From an uncultured Myxococcales bacterium (GTDB lineage: Bacteria > Myxococcota_A > UBA9042): a DNA stretch of 64,000 nucleotides. This document shows positions 1 to 9,966 of the stretch, in pieces. A program made the translations under genes and the position numbers. The first letter of the stretch is position 1, and the number at the start of each line of letters is the position of its first letter. Below the pieces are notes generated by a model. That model did no database searches and was not told the origin of the DNA. It was given only the letters and a program-made list of their open reading frames with translations. The stretch lies in the NCBI GenBank assembly GCA_903840165.1, contig CAIMEY010000048.1, positions 21,741 through 85,740 of the forward strand. The letters run 5' to 3'.

Positions 1-2
1 AA

Positions 3-3000
3 CTGCTGGTCAGTGAGCCGCCGCAGGCACAGGCCCAGCCAGAGCCGGAGACCCAGTCAGAGCCACGGGCGGCGAACTGCGGCGAACAGGCCTACGACCT
101 CAACAAATACCCGCAGTTGATTGAGCGCGTTGGCGCACTGTCGATGCAATGGAGCCCCTCTGGTACCTCGGCCCAGGGGCGGAGCGATGGCACCTTGACC
201 GTGTATGCGCCCGTCACGTGGCGGCAACAGGGCGTGCTGCAGTCTTCGGTCCTGGTCGCCTCCCTTGAGCCCGGGCAATGGCGCTGGATTTTCCGTGATA
301 CCCGTAGCTTGCGTGCCGAGCCAGGCTGTCCGCCGCGCCTGCATTCGCTGCAGGACCCCCAACTGCCGCAGCCGAAATTGCCGATCAGCCAGCAATACGG
401 GTTTAGCCAATGCTATCAAGCGCAAACGGCCAACGCCCATTGCCCGATGCAGGTGGTCGCCGTCGCCGCTGCGCCCAGTGCGCCGCACATTGCCTATGCC
501 TTGCTTTCTCCGCGCAATAGCGACCTATCGTGCACGGACCAAGTGGGCGGGAAATCGTTGCAACGTCAGGCAGATTGTCGCTATGTGGCAGGGGTTTACC
601 AGACTTTGGATGAGGGGCTGACCTGGAGTCAGGTACTCGGGCGCATGGACCCGCAGATGCCGTGGACCAGTGACGGAGACCCCTTGCTGCAGGCTCATGG
701 AATCGTCGTTTCACCCAAGAATCCGTATGTTGCCTGGATTCATGGCGAACAGACCATGGCCTGGCGGCTCCAACCGATTGGCGTCTATCCACCTGGGAAA
801 AGCGCCTATCATCCTGAAGATCCAGGGCCCTTTTGGCGAGAGCAACCACGACCCTCGGCGCAATGCGGTGCATCTGAGTTGACGTGTCGCATTGCGGCCT
901 ACCCCAAGCTCGGGCCGGGCGGTGTCGGGCAGCTCGATGATCAAGGGAATCAGCTCTTTTATTGGGGAAATAACGCGGTCAACAGCGGCTATCGTGCCGT
1001 CGCCGGTTGCGACAAGACGCGGGCCCTGACTGACGAATGCGCTCGCTGGGCTCAGGCAGGCGCCACCCAACCGCGCTGTGCCACGGCAGATAGTTGCAGC
1101 TACACCACTGGTTCGACTGTTATTCCGCCCTATTGCGCCTATCACCCGCCAGGATCGACCAAGACCGTGCCCCTCAAGGCGCCTTGCGTCGATTGTTCCG
1201 CCCTGGCTAGTTGTCAGCAATCGCCCCCCACAACTACGCCCGTGCGTTGTTGTTTGGGCCTGACTCCGATGGGGCAACTCGCTGGTCCCGCTTGTGATTT
1301 GACGCTTGGCCGGGGCGCTTCGGGCGAAGTGGCTTATGCCGCCAAGGCGTGGCGTCCGCCGACCTTGCCGGAGGACCCGTCGGCCACAACCGATTGGAAT
1401 GTACCGAGTTTGGGTGACTGGCTCCTGCTCGCCAACGCGGACACGGCCCTGGTTGCGGCTGAGCAGCAGCGCAACGCTTGGTCGTCGCCATTGACTCGGG
1501 GGCCGGCCGCAGCAGGCGCGGCCTATGAGTTTGCGCTGCCGAGTCGCAGTTGGCTGGACCCCAAGCAGCCAAAGCCGCACCAGGAAACAGGGTTTTGGGC
1601 ATTGACCCGGCCCGCGACGGAATACGCGCGCCTTGAGCTTGTGCGGATGACGATCGGTAGTCCGACCGATTCGCCCCAGGTTCGCGGCCGGCGTATCGGC
1701 GGTTGGGGGCTCAATCAGCCGGTCGGTGAACTGGGAAAGCCTGGGCATTCTCCGGGCTATCCAGGCGATGTGACCGCCATCTTGCGTGGACCGCAGGGTC
1801 TGCCGCTTTGGGCGCAGCGCCCCTTGTACAGCCATGTTCGTCTGGTTGGCGATGGACAACAGTCCGTTTTATCACCCGATTTGTCAGACAACTGGCTATT
1901 TGCCTCGACCGGCGGCGGGCTTGGCGTGCTGGCCATCGACGCGAAGGCCGCCTGGGCCAGTTCACCGGTGGCGTCCCTCGATCAGGCAGGAATTGCTCTT
2001 GCACTCAATGACTTTCCGGGCGCCCATGGACCGGTCCCCGTGCAGGACCTCGCCTACGCCCACGGCTATCTCTGGGGCGTGGTCGGACGCTGTTTCGCGT
2101 GGCCGGGCGCGACGGAAGTCGAGGCGCTGAGCCATGTTGCCTGTTCCGGCCAGTTGCCCGGGCTCTATCGGCACACGACGCAGGAAACCTCGGCGCATTG
2201 GCAGCACGAGCCTTGGGAAAAAGTGCGGGGTGCGCCCGCCTTTGTTGACCCATATGTACTGACTATTGCACCGATTCGTCGCGATGCAACAGGTCCCTTG
2301 GCCGACACGGTCTTGGTGGCCGATTGGTCCGCGGCCGAAAAGCAGCCGGCTGGCGAGCGCGGTCCGCCGGGGCGAGGCGGCGTCTATGCGGCCCAACTCA
2401 CGGATCTTCTGCCAGAACATCAGGGATCTGTGCGCTGGGAACTGTGGCTGCACCAGGACGCTGTCAGTGCAATCGCTGTAGATCCGCTGAGTTCTAGCAA
2501 AGGCCCTTCGCAACTCTTGGTCGCCGTCTCCCGCGACATGAACTTGGTCGGCGGCGGCTGGAAGGATGCGTCCGGCGTGGTCCATGGCAGCCGCCCTCTC
2601 TCGACTCTAGAAGTCCAATATCATCAAAGTATTGGCCAATCGCCCCTGGAGGCCAGTGACCACATGCCGGGCTTGTACCGTCTCAGCGCTGCCGAGCCTG
2701 CCAAAGGCCTTTGGCTGCTGCCGGGGGACGGCTCCGAAGGAACGCTGAGTGTTCAAGGTGTTGAGGGCCTTGCCGTGACACCTGCCCGTCTCAAGCAGAT
2801 TGCTTTGGCGCAGTGCCGGCCGGACGCAATGGTCAATTGTGCAGTCGTTGCAGGGGCTTCAGCGTCGTCTGCCCAAAGGACCGGGCTTGGGCAGACGCGG
2901 TTGTCGATAAGTGGCGTGCAACCATCGGAGACGCAGTGGGGAGCGATGGTCGTTTCCACCTTTGGCATGGGCAGTTACGCCCTGCCGCCGGCCTCGGAGC

Positions 3001-4106
3001 CACAGCCCCGCCCCGACCTACTTGTCCGCCAGGGTCAGGCTAAGCAAGGACGAATTCTCCTGAAAAATGCCGTGGATCCAAAGGATAATTGGCGATTGCA
3101 GTCCGCGCAAATCACCTTGCACTACCAGTACGCGCATGCCGGCCCGGACCCGGCGCGGGCCTTTGTCGTCAACGGTCAACCGCTGCGCTGCGCCGATGGC
3201 AAGCCGTGTGTCCCCGGGGCCGTGAATTCGGCACTGAATTGGCCCCAAACCTTTGAGATTCCATCCCTTGCTTTGCAGTCGCCGGACCTTGCGATAGAGG
3301 TTCAGGGGGCTGGACCGCAACTTTTGTCGGCAACTGTAGTCCTTGATTATGCACCCGTTTTGGCGGTTTTGCAGCCTATGTCCCAGCTGGTACCGCTGAG
3401 CCCCCCGGTTCCCGGTCCGACGCTCGCCGCGACTTGGACCCTCGCAGGCGTAGCGCCCGATGTGGCCGATCGGGCAGCAACTCTGCGAATTGAGATGACA
3501 ACACAGCCGGTACTGCCCCATGGCGGGCAACTCTTTGTCGCGCTCAACGGCGTTCGCCAGGACCCGGTGCCCCTGCGCTCGTGGGTGCGCCTAAGTGCGC
3601 TGGGTCTGCGGTCGGGCGAAAATCATCTGCAATTTACTACAGATAGCGGCGAGATCGTGCCGGTTTCCCTGAGTACCGTTGCGCTCGCGCAGGGGGCGTG
3701 GTCGCCGCGAACGGGCGTGCTGTGGCCCTTGCCGCCGGCGCTGGGACAGACCCAAGCCGAGATGGATAAAGCCGTGCATTTCTTGGCGATTGACCCGCAT
3801 CAGGCCTTGCCCAATCGTCCTTGGCTGCGCGTGGCCCTAAGCGATCCGCTGGCAGAAACGACGGTTGCACTCAATGGCGCTGAACCACAGCGGGTCCAAT
3901 CGGGAATTTGTGTTGAGGCCTCTTCGGCAGGTCCCTGCCGGCAGTTCGCCTTGCCCCTGCGTCTTGCCGATTTGCGTAAGCAAAACAATCGACTACTGGC
4001 GCACGTGATCCATTGTGGCGGGATTTCCGTTGCGCCGTGCCCGCCTCAGGGCAATGTCGCCGCCGTGACCCTGAACCTCCAAGTGGGGCCACCGGGCCTG
4101 CGTTAG
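3..4106 (+). CDS. Very large exported-type protein with an Asp-box motif, 5' end outside the window
   Basis: The reading frame is open from the first bases of the window, so the true start lies upstream; 1367 residues are visible. The first visible residues form a Pro/Glu/Gln-rich stretch typical of a linker after a lipoprotein or signal sequence. Around 598-630 there is an Asp-box (BNR) motif (TLDEGLTW), as found in sialidase-like and VPS10-like beta-propellers. Around 1020-1260 there is a cysteine-rich insert. The C-terminal third looks like beta-sandwich material. No catalytic motif is recognisable. It is followed closely by the convergent yacG gene. A surface or periplasmic role is inferred from composition only. 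Confidence 0.7.
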   Translation: MLVSEPPQAQAQPEPETQSEPRAANCGEQAYDLNKYPQLIERVGALSMQWSPSGTSAQGRSDGTLTVYAPVTWRQQGVLQSSVLVASLEPGQWRWIFRDTRSLRAEPGCPPRLHSLQDPQLPQPKLPISQQYGFSQCYQAQTANAHCPMQVVAVAAAPSAPHIAYALLSPRNSDLSCTDQVGGKSLQRQADCRYVAGVYQTLDEGLTWSQVLGRMDPQMPWTSDGDPLLQAHGIVVSPKNPYVAWIHGEQTMAWRLQPIGVYPPGKSAYHPEDPGPFWREQPRPSAQCGASELTCRIAAYPKLGPGGVGQLDDQGNQLFYWGNNAVNSGYRAVAGCDKTRALTDECARWAQAGATQPRCATADSCSYTTGSTVIPPYCAYHPPGSTKTVPLKAPCVDCSALASCQQSPPTTTPVRCCLGLTPMGQLAGPACDLTLGRGASGEVAYAAKAWRPPTLPEDPSATTDWNVPSLGDWLLLANADTALVAAEQQRNAWSSPLTRGPAAAGAAYEFALPSRSWLDPKQPKPHQETGFWALTRPATEYARLELVRMTIGSPTDSPQVRGRRIGGWGLNQPVGELGKPGHSPGYPGDVTAILRGPQGLPLWAQRPLYSHVRLVGDGQQSVLSPDLSDNWLFASTGGGLGVLAIDAKAAWASSPVASLDQAGIALALNDFPGAHGPVPVQDLAYAHGYLWGVVGRCFAWPGATEVEALSHVACSGQLPGLYRHTTQETSAHWQHEPWEKVRGAPAFVDPYVLTIAPIRRDATGPLADTVLVADWSAAEKQPAGERGPPGRGGVYAAQLTDLLPEHQGSVRWELWLHQDAVSAIAVDPLSSSKGPSQLLVAVSRDMNLVGGGWKDASGVVHGSRPLSTLEVQYHQSIGQSPLEASDHMPGLYRLSAAEPAKGLWLLPGDGSEGTLSVQGVEGLAVTPARLKQIALAQCRPDAMVNCAVVAGASASSAQRTGLGQTRLSISGVQPSETQWGAMVVSTFGMGSYALPPASEPQPRPDLLVRQGQAKQGRILLKNAVDPKDNWRLQSAQITLHYQYAHAGPDPARAFVVNGQPLRCADGKPCVPGAVNSALNWPQTFEIPSLALQSPDLAIEVQGAGPQLLSATVVLDYAPVLAVLQPMSQLVPLSPPVPGPTLAATWTLAGVAPDVADRAATLRIEMTTQPVLPHGGQLFVALNGVRQDPVPLRSWVRLSALGLRSGENHLQFTTDSGEIVPVSLSTVALAQGAWSPRTGVLWPLPPALGQTQAEMDKAVHFLAIDPHQALPNRPWLRVALSDPLAETTVALNGAEPQRVQSGICVEASSAGPCRQFALPLRLADLRKQNNRLLAHVIHCGGISVAPCPPQGNVAAVTLNLQVGPPGLR

Positions 4107-4127
4107 GTCAGGCCGGTAAGGAGAAGG

Positions 4128-4340
4128 TCAATTGACCTCAGAATCCCCTGACGATCCGCGAATTTGCGACTCACTAGGGCCGTCGCGCTCGGTCTCGTCT
4201 TGGGGCACTGCGATGCGATAATCACCTGTCAACCAAGCCCCGAGGTCAATGGTTCGGCAACGCGGAGAACAGAATGGATACGCCGCGTTTGACGCCCGTT
4301 CGGGCAGCGGCTTGTTGCAGTGTGGACAACGCTCGGCCAT
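4128..4340 (-). CDS. yacG: YacG family zinc-binding protein (DNA gyrase inhibitor family)
   Basis: This is a 70-residue protein with the four-cysteine zinc motif of YacG: CPHC near the N terminus and CSPRC about 20 residues later, followed by the family signature IDLGAWLTGDYRI. E. coli YacG binds GyrB and inhibits gyrase; that role is transferred by family. The ATG at 4340 is chosen because GAGGGAGG lies just upstream and the zinc motif begins four residues later. A longer in-frame start would run into the permease gene. The C-terminal tail after the motif is acidic and poorly conserved in the family. Confidence 0.85.
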   Translation of the reverse strand: MAERCPHCNKPLPERASNAAYPFCSPRCRTIDLGAWLTGDYRIAVPQDETERDGPSESQIRGSSGDSEVN

Positions 4341-4371
4341 GGCCAAAGCCTCCCTCGCCGGTCGTTTGCGG

Positions 4372-7014
4372 CTACTCATATCCCAAGGCATCGATGACGC
4401 GCACGCGACCCGCCACGCGCGCAGGATAAATGGCCGCGATCACGCCAACCGCAAGTAAAACGAGCGCATACGCGGCGGTGACGCCAACCGGGATGTGCAG
4501 AGGCACCTGCCAGCCCGTGTCCTGCTCATTGACAACCTTGAGGATAATCAAGCCATTGATGGTGCCGACCAGGATGCCGATGCTGGCTCCCGCAAAAGAC
4601 AACATCGCGGATTCCAGAACAATCAGCCGCGTCAGCTGTCCACGTAGCAGACCAATGGCGCGCAGCACGCCGATTTCCCGCATGCGGTCAAGAACGGCCG
4701 TCAACAGGGTATTGACCACGGACAGTAGCGAGATAAAAATGGTAACCATTTCAAGCGCTTTTGTGATCGCAAAGATCCGTTCGATCATCGCGCCAATCAC
4801 TTCGCGGAATTGCACATTGGTCAGGGCAAAGAGGTGGTACTTGGCACCCCAGCGCTTGAGAATCTCCTGGCGAATCAGCTCTGAATTCGCGCCCTTCTCG
4901 AGGTATGGCTCGAACGTATCGACCTTGTTGTCCCGCCAATGCTGCTCGTACAAAGTGCGGTCCATGAAGATGGCGCCTTGGTCGCTGGAGTAGTCGGTCA
5001 TCGTCGCCAAAATCGGGAAATCCCGCCGGCCAAGGACCGTTTGCAGGGAGAGTAACTGCCCAGGATGTTTGTTGAAACGGTGCGAAAGTGTTTCCGAAAT
5101 GACCACGCCCTTGCCCTGTTCGAGCGCAGTCACGAGTTCGCCTGGCGGCAAGCTACTGCGGGCAATCGGCCACGCGGTGTTGCGGGCAAAACGCACGTGT
5201 ATTTGCAGGGCTAGCAGCAGAACGCGGGCTCGCTCGAAGTCAATTTGGCGCAGACGGACGGTGTCGACCATGGCGACGCCCGGTATTTTCGCTATCTCAT
5301 CAGCAAGTTGCGGGTCGAGCGGGTTGTTCTTGATGCCGCCGGTGCTGTGCCCGGAGGTGATAAACAGGTCTGCGGGTACCGTCTGCTGTATCCACGTGTC
5401 GATGCTATAACGGAATGAATTCGTTAGGATCGCCGAGCCTATGACCATCGACAGGCCGACCATCAAGGACGCCACCGTGACCGCCGATTTGCCGGCATTG
5501 CGTCCGACATTGTCCGCCGCTAGGCGACCTTCTAGACCAAAAAGTGCTGGCGCAATCGGCCCTAAGAGGCGATGGCCGAGGAGTACCAGCCATCGGGTCA
5601 TCAGCGTTGACGCCAGCACCACCAGGAACATCGACACCAGGCCGAAGACGGGAAATCCAGCAATCGCAGGACCTTGCGCAACCAATGGCACGGCGCCGTA
5701 AAGCAGCAGGGCCGTCCATTCGCGGCCGGTCCAACGCAATCCTTGGGTCCCTTGGGCATCCCAGCCGGCGCTGCGAATGGTGACCACGGGGGACATGCGG
5801 CTGGCCTGCCAGGCGGGCAACAGGGAAGCCAACGCAGAACTGCCTATGCCCACAAGCAAACCTACGGCGTAAGCCCAGGGCGGAACCTCGGCCTTGGGCG
5901 AGTCGACCCGCATGTACAGCTCAGACACCGAAGCCGCACTTTGCACCATCATGCTGCGCGCCAAGACCGTGCCAAGGCCACAGCCGAGCATAGCCCCCAA
6001 GGCACCCAACACCGCACCTTCTAAGGTAAAAAGCTGGACAAGCTGTCCGCGGGTCGCGCCCGTAGCCCGCAGGATGCCGATCTCGCGACGGCGCTGGGCC
6101 ACGGAGATAGAAAGCGTGTGGTAAATCAGGAACATCCCGACGATGAGGGCTACGCCGGCACCAACAGCTAGGGCCAGCTTGAAGGAATGCAGCAATTCCT
6201 CTTGGCGTTCCTGGCGTTTGCCCGGCCTCTCGACCGTAAATTCCGAACCAATGGCCTTGCGAATGGCCAGGGCCGTGCTTTCCAGTTGATCGGCATCCTT
6301 GGCATTGGCAACTGCGACATCGAATCGGTCTACCCGCCCGGGAAGGTCAAAGATTTCCTGGGCATCCAGGTAGTCGAGAATCGCCACCTGCCCGCCCATC
6401 GCCCGCAGAGGCCCTTGGGCCTGCACGACGGCGTAGAGCGTAAACGGCTGCGTGCCTTGGCGGGTCAGGAGATCAATGGTTTCGCCTGGTTTCTTGTGCC
6501 AACGCTGGGCGAACTTCTCTGTGACCACCAGTTGCCGCTGCGCGTCCAGCATGGCGAAGGGATCGCTATCGAAGTCTTCATCCTTGGGATCTTTACTCTT
6601 TTCTGCCTGCGCCGCCGGCTTGCGCAGCGTCTTGCTGTCGAGCTGGTAGAAGAAGGCCATCGTCTTGGGATCTTCTGTAAAATCAAGACCTAATAGCACT
6701 AGGCCATCGCCCTGCCCATCGGCCACGTCCAGCGTGCGTTGAATCACCGGCGTGGCGTGCAGGACTCCAGGTACTTCACGAATTTTTTCAAGAAGATGCT
6801 GATCAATGCCGGTGTCGCCGCCCTTGACCTCGAGGTGGACGCGGCCACTGATGTCGTCCAGGGTGCTGGAAAAAGAGTCGATAATTCCGCGGTTTACGGC
6901 AATTACCGCCACCAGGACCGCCACGCCCAGCGCAATGCCGAGCACGGTCATGGCCGTACGCAGCCGATGTTCGCCGACGCGACGCAGACTAATCGGCCGT
7001 AACAACGAGAACAT
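4372..7014 (-). CDS. ABC transporter permease with two FtsX domains
   Basis: The 880-residue membrane protein has an N-terminal transmembrane helix, a periplasmic MacB-PCD-like region, then two FtsX-type permease domains. The first contains SVAQRRREIGILRATGAT; the C-terminal one contains AVLDRMREIGVLRAIGLL. This duplicated layout matches permeases that extract lipids, lipoproteins or small molecules from the inner membrane. No ATPase partner is adjacent, so it must be encoded elsewhere. The ATG at 7014 has CGGAG six bases upstream and gives the family-typical MFSLLRPISLRRV opening. A GTG at 7098 would add 28 residues without a visible ribosome site. Substrate unknown. Confidence 0.8.
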   Translation of the reverse strand: MFSLLRPISLRRVGEHRLRTAMTVLGIALGVAVLVAVIAVNRGIIDSFSSTLDDISGRVHLEVKGGDTGIDQHLLEKIREVPGVLHATPVIQRTLDVADGQGDGLVLLGLDFTEDPKTMAFFYQLDSKTLRKPAAQAEKSKDPKDEDFDSDPFAMLDAQRQLVVTEKFAQRWHKKPGETIDLLTRQGTQPFTLYAVVQAQGPLRAMGGQVAILDYLDAQEIFDLPGRVDRFDVAVANAKDADQLESTALAIRKAIGSEFTVERPGKRQERQEELLHSFKLALAVGAGVALIVGMFLIYHTLSISVAQRRREIGILRATGATRGQLVQLFTLEGAVLGALGAMLGCGLGTVLARSMMVQSAASVSELYMRVDSPKAEVPPWAYAVGLLVGIGSSALASLLPAWQASRMSPVVTIRSAGWDAQGTQGLRWTGREWTALLLYGAVPLVAQGPAIAGFPVFGLVSMFLVVLASTLMTRWLVLLGHRLLGPIAPALFGLEGRLAADNVGRNAGKSAVTVASLMVGLSMVIGSAILTNSFRYSIDTWIQQTVPADLFITSGHSTGGIKNNPLDPQLADEIAKIPGVAMVDTVRLRQIDFERARVLLLALQIHVRFARNTAWPIARSSLPPGELVTALEQGKGVVISETLSHRFNKHPGQLLSLQTVLGRRDFPILATMTDYSSDQGAIFMDRTLYEQHWRDNKVDTFEPYLEKGANSELIRQEILKRWGAKYHLFALTNVQFREVIGAMIERIFAITKALEMVTIFISLLSVVNTLLTAVLDRMREIGVLRAIGLLRGQLTRLIVLESAMLSFAGASIGILVGTINGLIILKVVNEQDTGWQVPLHIPVGVTAAYALVLLAVGVIAAIYPARVAGRVRVIDALGYE

Positions 7015-7128
7015 AGCGCTCCGAATGCGAATGATTTGCCGGAAGACCTGCAGACCGACGACCCGAATTTGCACGACCCGGGAGCCGACGTCGGTCACTG
7101 CCGAGACTACACGTCGACGGACTAGGCG

Positions 7129-8358
7129 TCACGCCAAAGAGGCAATCACGCTGTCCAAGCGCCACAAATCCTCAGGAAGAACGCGTAGATACTTGGCATC
7201 GTAAATCAGGTGGTCGCCCAGGGCCTGGTGTTGTTGAACCCGTTGCAGCAGCTCCTGGACCAGCGGTAGGCCGAGATCGTTTTGCAAAGCAAGGAGATCC
7301 AGTCCTCGATCCAGGCGCAGACCGGTGAGCAAACGCTCTGTCAGGTGGCTAGGGGCATCGATAGACTCCTGAAACTCTTCGACAAGTCGGCCCGCCGTCA
7401 GCCCATCTAGCCAAGGCCTCAGGGCGGCAACGTTGCCATAGCGACGCCCGACGGCCCCGGCTTGGGGCAGGAAACCGTGGGCACCAACACCCAAGGCCAA
7501 GTAGTAATTCCCTTGCCAATAAGCAAGGTTATGTCGGCACTCCTGTCGGGGCCGTGCGTAGTTGGACACCTCATAGCGCTGCACGCCGTACGGGGCCAGC
7601 CATTCGGGCAGAGCGGCTAGCATGTCCGCTTGCAAGCCATCGTCCGGCGGTTGCTGCACGCCACGGGCCACTTGCCTCGCCAAAGGCGTTTGAGGTTCAA
7701 CCGTTAGGCTATACGCCGACAGGTGGGGCAGGCCATAGTCCAGTACGCCTTGCACATCGGCGCGCAGGGCTTGCAGATCCTGTCCAGGGGCGCCAAAGAT
7801 CAAGTCCGCATTGGCACTGCGCAATAGGCCTTGCTGCAGCAGGGTTTGCAACTCGCTCAGGGTCGTGCGCGCCGCTGCCGCATCATGCCGTCGGTCCAGG
7901 GCCTTGAGGCGCGTGTCATCCAACGCTTGGACACCAATGGAGATTCGGTTGATGCCGGCAGCCACATAGCCGCGCAAGTCGCCTGACTCGAGCACGCCAG
8001 GATTGGCTTCTAGTGTAATTTCGCAGTTTTGCGCCAGCGGACTCCACGCGTCGATGGCCGCCAGCACCTGCCCCACGGCCTCCGGGCCCCAGAGCGACGG
8101 CGTACCGCCACCAAAGAAAATGCTTTCAATCGGCGCGCTTGGCACTTCGACGGTGCGCAACGCCAGTTCACGCACAATCAATTCGCGATATCGGGCCCGC
8201 GGAATTCGCTGCACAGCCGACGTGGCGAAATCGCAGTAGGCGCAACGATGCCGACAGAAAGGGAAATGCACATAGACTGCGGCGACAGTCTTGGCAGGTG
8301 GCGCAGCAACCACCTGATTCTGAATGGAAAGCGCCCCGGCGAGCGGATCCTGGGTCAT
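7129..8358 (-). CDS. hemW: HemW-like radical SAM heme chaperone
   Basis: This 409-residue radical SAM protein shows the CRHRCAYCDF motif (CxxxCxxC, iron-sulfur and SAM binding) near residue 35, followed by GGGTPS. A HemW C-terminal region follows, including YEVSNYARP and HNLAYWQGNYYLALGVGAHGF. HemW proteins (once annotated as oxygen-independent coproporphyrinogen oxidases) bind heme and pass it to acceptor proteins. The ATG overlaps the TGA of the upstream membrane-anchored gene by four bases (ATGA), so the two are very probably co-transcribed and translationally coupled. Confidence 0.92.
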   Translation of the reverse strand: MTQDPLAGALSIQNQVVAAPPAKTVAAVYVHFPFCRHRCAYCDFATSAVQRIPRARYRELIVRELALRTVEVPSAPIESIFFGGGTPSLWGPEAVGQVLAAIDAWSPLAQNCEITLEANPGVLESGDLRGYVAAGINRISIGVQALDDTRLKALDRRHDAAAARTTLSELQTLLQQGLLRSANADLIFGAPGQDLQALRADVQGVLDYGLPHLSAYSLTVEPQTPLARQVARGVQQPPDDGLQADMLAALPEWLAPYGVQRYEVSNYARPRQECRHNLAYWQGNYYLALGVGAHGFLPQAGAVGRRYGNVAALRPWLDGLTAGRLVEEFQESIDAPSHLTERLLTGLRLDRGLDLLALQNDLGLPLVQELLQRVQQHQALGDHLIYDAKYLRVLPEDLWRLDSVIASLA

Positions 8359-9770
8359 CGTCGCACCTTGCCCACTTCTGGCGGCAAATCGGCGCGCCCG
8401 AGGAGCCGGGAAAAGCGATCACCGACGAGATTATTGATCTGAAATTTCGCTGAATTGCCAATGTCTAGCACCGTCAGGCCCGGATTTTGGCAGTTTTCGT
8501 TGCCCAGCAGGCGCACGCAGTCCCCGGCGGCAGCGCGGCCGATGGCGACTACCCGGGCACCGCCGAAGCGTCCATCGTAGTAGACGCCAGAATTGCTTGA
8601 AATAACAGCAGTAACTTGCTGGCGCAGGACGTGCTCGTAGATGCGGTAGGCGCGGTCGGCAATCAATTCACCATCGCGGAGCAGGGTAAGAGGGCGGGCC
8701 GTCAGCAAAAGCGCGTGCGGATACGCCGTGGCCAGCTGCAAATTGTCATGCAGGTGCTTGAGTTCGGGCTCGCCCACCGTGTCGAGCCGCGTGTCTACCG
8801 CGATCAGTGCGAGGTCCCCGAGGACCCAGATGCCCGTGTCCTTGCTGCCTTTCTTGAGCGATTGCAGGCGACTATCTGGGTCATACAGCACTTGCACCGC
8901 TGCCTCGCTGCCTTCGGTCGGCCACAGCAGCAGGGGCAGTTTCAGCGCCCGACGGGTTAGGACGGCCTGGCACGCCTGAGCACTGCCGCTGTCATTGACC
9001 AGCAGCGCGGCCGCATGATGGCGATCCGCTGTATCAACAACGAGTTGCCCAAGGTCGGCGTCGAGGACACCGCCGGCAAACAGCAGGCGCGTGCCGGGCG
9101 AATCGGGCAACTCCGCCACAGCGGGCCCTTGCACCGGGCCGTCGACCGGCACCACCGGCAAGCGCTCAATGGGCAAGCGGCGGGACACCACCGTATCTGG
9201 TTGCCCGGGCCTTTGCGCCTGCACCGTCACGTGGCGATCGCGCACACTTTCCGCAAAGGTATGCTCGACTTCCAGACCCGCCATCGGATCGCTGCCGTCT
9301 TCAAAGTGCCACACGAAGCGACTGTAGGCGATGTCGCCTTTCGGTTCGACCCGCAGGCGCACCCGCGTGTTGGCCCAAACGCGCAATTCCGCAGGCTCGG
9401 CAATGATATGCAGTGCAGCGTCGCTGGCCGGTCGGGGCAGGGGTACTACGGCTAGGTCAGCCGGCGTCGGCATTGCAGGCAAGGGCGCCGCGGCCAAAGG
9501 CGAGGATGCCGTGACTTCAGATGCCAAGGCCGACGACGAATCATTTGCCGAAACAGCATCTTGCGCGGCCGTGGATCGCGCGGGCACCCCCGGCTCTGCC
9601 GGTCGTAGCCACAGCGCCAACCCCAGCGCCAGGCCCGCGCCCACGAAAGCCGCAGCAACCAGAGCGAGTTTGCTGTGGGGCGGCGTCGCCGGCGGGTCGG
9701 GCGGCAACTCAAGGGAACGCCGCGGTTGGGCAGGGGGAGCCGGATTCAAGCGGTTTGCCGGATTGCGCAA
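8355..9770 (-). CDS. Membrane-anchored protein with PKD-like and phosphoesterase-like regions
   Basis: About 471 residues, beginning with a Pro-rich cytoplasmic segment, one transmembrane helix near residues 35-55, then an Ala/Pro/Ser-rich linker. Residues about 130-190 resemble a PKD or Ig-like fold (SRFVWHFEDGSDPMAGLEVE). The C-terminal half (LLFAGGVLDADLGQ, LGDLALIAVDTRLD, SSNSGVYYDG) resembles a degenerate metallophosphoesterase fold, but the full metal-ligand set is not apparent. The start is a TTG at 9770 with a weak AGGG upstream and is uncertain. It overlaps hemW by four bases. Function unknown. Confidence 0.65.
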   Translation of the reverse strand: MRNPANRLNPAPPAQPRRSLELPPDPPATPPHSKLALVAAAFVGAGLALGLALWLRPAEPGVPARSTAAQDAVSANDSSSALASEVTASSPLAAAPLPAMPTPADLAVVPLPRPASDAALHIIAEPAELRVWANTRVRLRVEPKGDIAYSRFVWHFEDGSDPMAGLEVEHTFAESVRDRHVTVQAQRPGQPDTVVSRRLPIERLPVVPVDGPVQGPAVAELPDSPGTRLLFAGGVLDADLGQLVVDTADRHHAAALLVNDSGSAQACQAVLTRRALKLPLLLWPTEGSEAAVQVLYDPDSRLQSLKKGSKDTGIWVLGDLALIAVDTRLDTVGEPELKHLHDNLQLATAYPHALLLTARPLTLLRDGELIADRAYRIYEHVLRQQVTAVISSNSGVYYDGRFGGARVVAIGRAAAGDCVRLLGNENCQNPGLTVLDIGNSAKFQINNLVGDRFSRLLGRADLPPEVGKVRR

Positions 9771-9966
9771 TTGACCCTGCGCCTGGGGCGGCCTTAGTAT
9801 GCGACGTGCTTTGGTCCCGCCGCAACGGTGGGCTTGAGGCGCCGCGATCCCTGATCCCAGGGGAAAAGGCCACTGGCTGGACGCCGGTACGCGGGTGAAT
9901 CCGCAGGCGAGCCCGGGCGTTTGCTCAGGGTCTACAGCCCCTGGTGGCCGTTGGAGGATGCAGTCG

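Noticed and set aside
9790..9960. Possible cobalamin riboswitch upstream of the TPR-like gene
   Set aside because: Only a GCCACTG string is present; other conserved B12-box and helix elements are not found.
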